A DNA stretch of 64,000 bases from Helopsaltes ochotensis (lineage: Eukaryota; Chordata; Aves; Passeriformes; Locustellidae), in NCBI GenBank assembly GCA_013400155.1, contig VXBM01000095.1, forward strand, positions 417,315 through 481,314, in the 5' to 3' direction. Under the pieces are notes generated by a model, which searched no databases, was not told where the DNA came from, and saw only the letters and a list, made by a program, of their open reading frames with translations. The position numbers were made by a program, and so were the translations under genes. Every line of letters begins with the position of its first letter. Within the stretch, counting starts at the first letter, position 1. Shown here one piece after another: positions 57,877 to 64,000 of this stretch.

Positions 57877-58492
57877 ACACGCGTGTCCAGGGCGTGTGTG
57901 CCACCTCTGCCAGCCCAGCTGGGCCTGGAACAAGTGTCCTTCTGACACGCGTGTCCAGGGCGTGTGTGCCACCTCTGCCAGCCCAGCTGAACCTGGAACA
58001 AGTGTCCTTCTGACACCCATGTCAGGGCGTGTGTGCCACCTCTGCCAGCCCAGCTGAACCTGGAACAAGTGTCCCTCTGACACCCGTGTCCAGTGTGTCT
58101 GTGCCACCTCTGCCAGCCTAGCTGGGCCTGGAACAAATGTCCTTCTGACATCCGTGTCCATTGCTGAGCCTTGGAGCAATTGTCCCTCTGACACCCGTGT
58201 CAGGGCGTGTGTGCCACCTCTGCCAGCCTAGCTGGGCCTGGAACAAGTGTCCCTCTGCCACCCGTGTCCATTGCTGAGCCTTGGCACAAGTGTCCCTCTG
58301 CCACCCATGTCCATTGCTGAGCCTTGGCACAAGTGTCCCTCTGACACCCGTGTCCATTGCTGAGCCTTGGCACAAGTGTCCCTCTGCCACCCGTGTCCAT
58401 TGCTGAGCCTGGAACAAGTGTCCCTCTGCCACCCGTGTCCCGTGTGTCTGTGCCACCTCTGCCGCCCAGCTGGGCCCGTGAGCTCACTTGGG
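57877..58492. repeat. Composite minisatellite, 11 units of two types (about 68 and 43 bp)
   Basis: Unit starts: 57877, 57945, 58013, 58080, 58148, 58191, 58258, 58301, 58344, 58387, 58429. Long units (67-68 bp: numbers 1-4, 6 and the diverged partial 11) share a CGTGTGTGCCACCTCTGCCA centre. Short units (42-43 bp: 5, 7-10) have CATTGCTGAGCCTTGG instead. Both types share the start MCACCCGTGTC and the end CAAGTGTCCCTCTG. The order is LLLLSLSSSSL. It starts 218 bases upstream of the NINJ2 start codon. Unit lengths are mostly not multiples of three, so it is not a coding repeat. Confidence 0.95.
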
Positions 58493-61400
58493 CAGGGCCG
58501 TGCTGGTGTGGCCGGGGCACCGAGAGGCTCCTGGCACGGGCTCTGCAGCCAGCCCCGCCTCTCCCCTCCCTGCCAACACACAGCAGATGTACACGTGAAA
58601 TACCAAGGGGTGAAGGAGTGAGGTCCACAAAGTTGTGCCTGCTAGCTGCTGCTGCTGCAAAGGTAGCGTTACATCTCGGAGAAAATTGTCACTTTTCTCT
58701 TTTTACAGTGCCTTCTCCTCGTTTTACTCCCCGGCCAAAATGCCCTTCCTTTCCCCTCCCCAACGGTTTTTTTTTTTAGTTGAATTTCATATGTCTGGTC
58801 TTAGCTGAAATGAAAGCTTGCTTTTCGCTGAAGTCAAAAACAAGTATGAATGACACTGGAATGGAAATGTGTGCAGCTGGAATCAAGTCACAGTGTAGAA
58901 AAACATGTTATTATTATTAGGTGGGTTCCTCAGGCAGAAATATCAGCAATAATTCTCTAGATTTTAGAGAAAGTGCTACTTTGTGCTACTTGCAAATCAG
59001 GTAGGCGTGTCTGGCTTTTGAAGGAGAATTTCTGTAGTCACAGTAGCATAGAAAATTTATGGTAAGGAATATATTCTGTTTAAACAGTTCAGCCAAATGC
59101 GTGTTCTAATGCTCCAGCCTGCCTAAAAGTGCTGACAAGTCTGTCAGTAGATGATCCTGTTGCATTGATGCTTCCCAGCAGAAGGCCTCATTTTGCAGTG
59201 AAAATACTAGTGCTTAGTACTGCAAGTTCACTTCAAAGTGCTGATGAATTTAACCTCTCCGAATTCCTCTTAAACAGCTTTTTTTTTTTTTAAGCACAGG
59301 GATGTATGAGCTGAAGCAGTGTTTAGGGACTGGGCTGGTGTTTTAGTGTTCACACCCAGGAAAACAGGGCTAGGATACAGCTCATTTCACCCTTAGGATG
59401 TGGCCTAAGGCTGAAGGCAGATCAGGAACTATGAGCCTGATTCTACAATCAAAAGCCACCATTTGAATGAAAATTGAGGTCCCTGCTTCTTGTTATCACT
59501 GAAGTGATTGCTTGAACTCTGCAGGGAGGTGGAGATGAGGGGAAAGAGGCAATCCATTGCTGCTCTCCAGCACCTGTTGGCTTTTGCCTTGTTTTCCCCA
59601 CAATATAAAGAGCATTTAACCCCAAATGCAGCCCTCTGCTGCTGTGGTTGACTTGCTGGCCTGCTAGGAACCTGTATGTTAACTAAAATTCTCTGTGAGT
59701 AAACTATTGCACAGATGCTAATATAGATAATTACCTGCTTTCATTTACTTTTTCTTTTACTGTAGTGTATAAAAAGACGTTATGGTTGATCAAGTTATAA
59801 ATATATGTTGCTTATTAATAGATAATTTACCCTGGATGGGTGCCAACAGTATTCATTAAGGCATTCCTGGGAGTTAAAAGGACTTCATCTTGTACAGGTC
59901 CTTTGTGAACAGCAAATTCCAGCAAAGAGCCCATGAAAGCTGGCCAAAGTTTTTTGAGTTTCTATATGTGACATAAGCATAAAACCAAGTACAAAATATT
60001 TCCTAGTGGTCAGACAGGAATGAAGTACCTGTGATTTCATTTAGTAGATAAACAAATATAACCAGTGCACAAATTTCAGGCAGGACTGCATGATATATAA
60101 CAATGTATTTTTTAAATCTATTTTTTCTGAATGTATCTAAATGTCATGCTAGGAGTTTTTTCTTTTAACACACTCTCCAGAGAGGTATTGCAAAGAGTAG
60201 TAATCTTGTACTCTGCCCTCAGAGTAACTACAGAAATCAGTCAAAACTTATGGCAACTCCTGTGTCCTTGTAAGTCCTTCAATCAAACCAGGTCCTCTCC
60301 CAGAACGACATGAGAGCCTTTCTGCAAAGTGTGTTGGTGCTAGTGGCTGTGCCAGCCTCCCTGGAAGTGTCAGGAGCTAAACACATTAAAATGAGAAAAC
60401 TCCAGATAATAAAATTGCTCTTGGAAATGGTTTTTCTATGACATTAATGGCAAAGCTCAGAGCCAAAAAATGTGAGAAGAGAGGGGAATGGGTTTATTTT
60501 AAAGTGGGTTATAATAGCTGCCCAGCAAAGGAGTGCCTCAATGAACACTGTTATTTAGATATACTTGTTTCTAAATGTGATGACAAGGAGCCACATTTTC
60601 CAAAATATCTTTCCAGTAACTGTTAATTGGGATGCAAGAATGCACCATTGTAATGGTCCAGAGACTCAGGCACAGAAAAGGCAGCCCAGCTTCCAGAAGG
60701 GGTTGTGTGACACGAGTAGTAGCAGTCACAGTTTTGGACTAAGCAGCCCCTGAGCTCCCTTCTCCTGCCCAACAGGAGTGGGACACTTGGACCCGTGGCT
60801 GCTGTGATGCTGTGGATGCATTGGAGAGTCCTGCTGGTGCAGCACACTGGACATGGATGGGGGAAGAGCAGCTCTCCCTGAAAGGAGGGTGGGGAGCATC
60901 TGGGGCATGACAGAAAGCAAGTCCGGGATTCTCCTGGCGAGAGAGGAGGGGAGGCTCTGCCATCAGCCCCGCTCACTTGGGAGCAGCACGCACGGCAGAG
61001 CTGCTCATTTCCACCCCCGTCCCTTCCCTGCCTTATGCCAGCCCGAGCGCCTGTGCAGCCACCCAAGAAACCAGACAGAACTTCTTCCAGCTGGAAGGAG
61101 AAATGAAGTTGCAGGCTATTTTTTTGGCCGGGATCGGCCCCCTGCCCTGGTTCGGCACAGAAGTGCGCAAACACTTCCACTGGCAGCGGGGAGGGCGTCC
61201 GGTGGGAAATGGAAAAAGCAGCTGGGAGGGGAGGAGGGTGGGGAAGGCTGGATGTGGGACTGCACACTGCAGGCTGCTGCTGGGCTGGCCTCTGGCAGGC
61301 AGCAGGGCCACAGGAGCTGAAATCTGGGGGTTCCTGTGTGCTGCATGAGGGACACCTGGAAAGCAGCCCTGCTCACCAAGGCTGAGCTCCCTGCAGAAAC

Positions 61401-62375
61401 TGCTCTCCCCTCCACTCTCAAATTTATTGCAGCACTTCAGAGGGTGTCCAAGATGGCAACGATTTCTGTAGGACAACTGCACTTCTGACAGGGCAATTTC
61501 ACTTCTTAACTCTTCCAAGGCCCTCATCTTGTATTACAGGAGTGGGTTGGGTTTGGGTTTGGGACACTCTTTCTCCACCCTGTAATTTTGGGTGACCTCT
61601 GCTCTACCTCAGGAGACGAGAGCACTGCTGATGATCTGTGGGTGCATTCACCTGACTCCCCAGGAAGATAAGAATACAGCCTGACCTGTTTAGCCTTACA
61701 GAATGAAAACCAAGAGGGATCCTGATGCCAGCTACTGAACTGGAAAACTCCAGAGAGATGGAAATGCAGCAATAGCACAGGAACTAATTAATAAACTGGC
61801 CAAGAAAAAGTGCTGGGTTAGAAAGCAGAGGAAGGCTCTTGGCTGCCTAAGTGCTGATGTTCTGGAGAGGCCAGCCAGTGAGAGCAGCAAGGACAAGCAA
61901 GTGAACCAGACTGGGGAGAGTGTTCATGGGTTTGCCACAAGGACCAGGTGCTCCAGCTGCAGGGACTGCCCTGCTGACCATTCCTGTCCCAGGTCCTGTG
62001 CTCTGTCTCTCACTGGTGGAAGAGCAAAGCTCAGCAAAACCGTAGTGCATGCTGCTGCAGAAGGGAAGGCCAGGGGCTGGGTAGGCAAAGGCCCATTTTC
62101 TGTGGTTTCTTTGGGAATATTGGTCCTGTTAATTATTGGTAGGATTATAGCTCCTGGTTGGCCAGACCAGCTTCACCTGCAGTAGGAGAGAGCTGCACAG
62201 AACTAGTGTTTAGGGGAGTAACAATCTCAAGGAAGGCTCTGGAAGGAACACACACGTGCAAGCAGTACTTCTAAAGTTCTCCCAGAGGGTGATAAGTGAG
62301 CATGTGCTTCTCCAATGAATTGTTAGCTTTTATGAAAGCAAAGCTAGAAAGGATATTAAAGAGTCACCATTCCTT
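58493..62375. other. Upstream of NINJ2: no gene seen
   Basis: No exon with recognisable protein content was found on either strand. 58,600-60,700 is ordinary AT-rich sequence with A/T runs. 60,840-61,330 is moderately GC-rich, with open frames of 155-214 codons that match no family and look compositional. In mammals the next gene on this side is WNK1, which must lie beyond the window if order is kept. Confidence 0.6.
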
Positions 62376-62790
62376 CTCCAGCTCCAAGAGCACAGCAGGT
62401 GAGGGGTACCTGCCCCATTAACACAGATGCTGATCCAGCCTGCTTTGAAAGTGCTCCAGATGTGTTGATTTCCAAGGCAACCTATCCCAGTGCTTCAGCA
62501 ACACCATTCTAACAGTGACAAGTGGTTTTGCTGATACTTAATAAAAAAAAAGTCCCTGCCTGTTATTCTTATCCTCTCCACGTGGGAGAGAAGAGATTAT
62601 TTCCTTCCTCTTTGCTACAGTTGTTTACATTTTTGAGGACTGTTATCATGTCTCTGTTCAGTCTTCTCTGTATTTAAGAAAACAAAAATTCTTTTGGCGT
62701 CTCCTCATAGGTTATATTTCACAGGTCTCTGAGTGCTGTTGTTGCTATCTGAACTCTTTCCCGTTAAATTATCAGAGAGTTTTGGGCTGT
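62376..62790 (-). mobile_element. Ancient CR1-type LINE remnant
   Basis: The + strand carries AAGGCAACCTATCCCAGTGC, later GAGGACTGTTATCATGTCTC, CAGTCTTCTCTGTATTTAAG and CTCCTCATAGGTTATATTTC. This series is characteristic of old amniote CR1 copies in antisense. It is strongly diverged, with an A-run insertion near 62,543. No coding capacity remains. Confidence 0.65.
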
Positions 62791-64000
62791 TGGGAGTCTG
62801 CATTAACACAGGTGAAAATGGTCATAGGGGGTGCAAGTGGGAGAAATAATAGAGGAGTAATCTTCTGTATATTTGGATTGATAATGGGAGTCTGGGGCAG
62901 AGACTGTAATTTTTGTGGGGTCTGATGGGTAGTAGTTTTGTCTTTGTCCTTGAGAGAAAATCACTATTTTCCTCCAGAAGGCTAGGACAGATTCTAGAAC
63001 AAGAAAAATTCTTTTAGCACTCTTCAACTTTTTTAAAATGTTGTGGTAAACCACAGTGAGAGTGAGAATCAAGGTGGATCAGGTTGTAAGGAGTCCAAGG
63101 TCACCTCCTGAAGCTCACATAACTGACTATTGATGATTCCCAGAAATCCTAGCAGCCCAGCCTTGCTTTGTCTGACAAAAGAAGGATTTGTCCCATTCGG
63201 AGAACAGTTTCTTAAGCCTCAGTGTTCTCTCCTGGTTGCTAGACTATTAGATTTTTTCTCCCTTACTTAAAAATTCACATTTGAAATGTAGGTTAAGAAT
63301 ATGAATTAACCCTGGCAGAAGATATCACTCCAGAAACAGGGAGTTCAGTTTGGCTACAGCCTGACTGGCAGTTTCTTGAGCTCTTGGAGAGCTTGAGTGG
63401 ACAAATAACTCCCATGTCAACCCTTATCTTCAACACGGGAAGGTGTGAGAGGTTAGAAAAGGGTTATGTGCATTCCAGCACACACCCCCTCTCTTTAGCA
63501 GCTCAGCCACAGCCTACAGAAATTACAGGTTGCTTCATGCTCTCTTTTTGTCTCCTTAGCTTGAGACAGACTGATACTTGAAACTTTTTCAACACCAGTG
63601 GGTCAGGAGGCACACAGGTGTGCCCCCCTCCCCACAGCCCCCCGTTTCATCATCCTTGTGAACATTGCAGGATCTTTTAGTGAGCCATACTGCAGAGTTT
63701 CTTCAGAGTTCTCAGCTGATTACCAAAACATTTTCCATTTTAGGTCTAACCCTCAAACTTGCTGACACCTCAACTTCCTTGTGGATATTTCTACTGACCT
63801 CAGTGCTTACGGCCTTGGTCCATATCTGAGTTTGGCCTCAGCAGTGTTTCCCAGCCTTGCTGTGCCTGGCAGCTTTGAAAGCCCTTTCCCAGGGTAAATC
63901 TTGGAAAACTCATCTAATTAAGAGTCCCTCTTACAAGCCCCTTTAACTTTTCATCTGAAAGCCTCTGAATCTGGCCCCTGGGAACTGGGCAAAGTAAGGC
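62791..64000. other. Right-end unique sequence, no gene seen
   Basis: No splice-supported exon, RNA gene or recognisable repeat was identified. Open frames are under 90 codons and carry no family motif. Confidence 0.55.

Noticed and set aside
57622..58194. 190-codon minus-strand open frame through the minisatellite
   Set aside because: The frame follows repeats whose unit lengths mostly are not multiples of three, it ends in a different frame from the NINJ2 start codon, and the peptide is simply translated repeat.
57877..58492. CRISPR-like spacing of repeats
   Set aside because: Units are directly adjacent minisatellite repeats without unique spacers, in a vertebrate genome.
58200..58628. 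Other open frames (112-142 codons) in the minisatellite
   Set aside because: Same reason: translated tandem repeats with no family content.
60623..61267. 214-codon minus-strand frame upstream of NINJ2
   Set aside because: No family motif, no start or splice context that stands out, and a moderately GC-rich composition explains the length.

Overview
The window is vertebrate nuclear DNA, most likely from a bird. The evidence is spliced genes with GT-AG introns, CR1 LINE fragments ending in the avian ATTCTRTG-type 3' repeat, very GC-rich short exons, CpG islands and no dense SINE content. The species cannot be named from the sequence. Two genes were reconstructed by joining exons whose reading phases agree across every junction.

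Bases 1-11,716 (+ strand) hold the 3' part of B4GALNT3, a Golgi beta-1,4-N-acetylgalactosaminyltransferase: 15 coding exons, 864 codons and a stop. The 5' exons (cytoplasmic tail, membrane anchor, start of the PA14 domain) lie outside the window. In order the exons encode the rest of the PA14-like region, a luminal stem, a long low-complexity acidic linker in a single 964-base exon, and the catalytic domain with a CDLH metal-site motif and a WGGED motif. The 3' UTR carries a 7-copy heptamer repeat.

Bases 18,949-57,658 (- strand) hold NINJ2 (ninjurin-2), tail-to-tail with B4GALNT3. Three coding exons give 142 residues. Two are close together (18,949-19,112 and 20,416-20,647). The first was located about 37 kb away at 57,626-57,658, in a CpG-rich promoter-like segment. 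The order B4GALNT3 (+) then NINJ2 (-) matches the mammalian order known from human 12p13.33, which supports B4GALNT3 rather than its paralogue B4GALNT4. In human the next gene is WNK1; it is not visible here.

The 37 kb NINJ2 first intron is mostly AT-rich unique DNA. It contains CR1 fragments, a CpG-rich segment at 24.8-25.4 kb, a probable old solo LTR near 55.5 kb, a cluster of homeodomain- and GATA-type sites near 30.6-30.85 kb, and short simple repeats. Just upstream of the NINJ2 start is an 11-unit minisatellite built from two interleaved unit types (about 68 and 43 bp). From 58.5 kb to the end no gene was seen, only unique sequence and a degraded CR1-like copy.

The two genes have no obvious shared pathway: one is a glycan-modifying enzyme, the other a small two-pass membrane protein. 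No new multi-gene system was found. The points most worth following are the NINJ2 promoter minisatellite, the intragenic CpG segment and the probable LTR.
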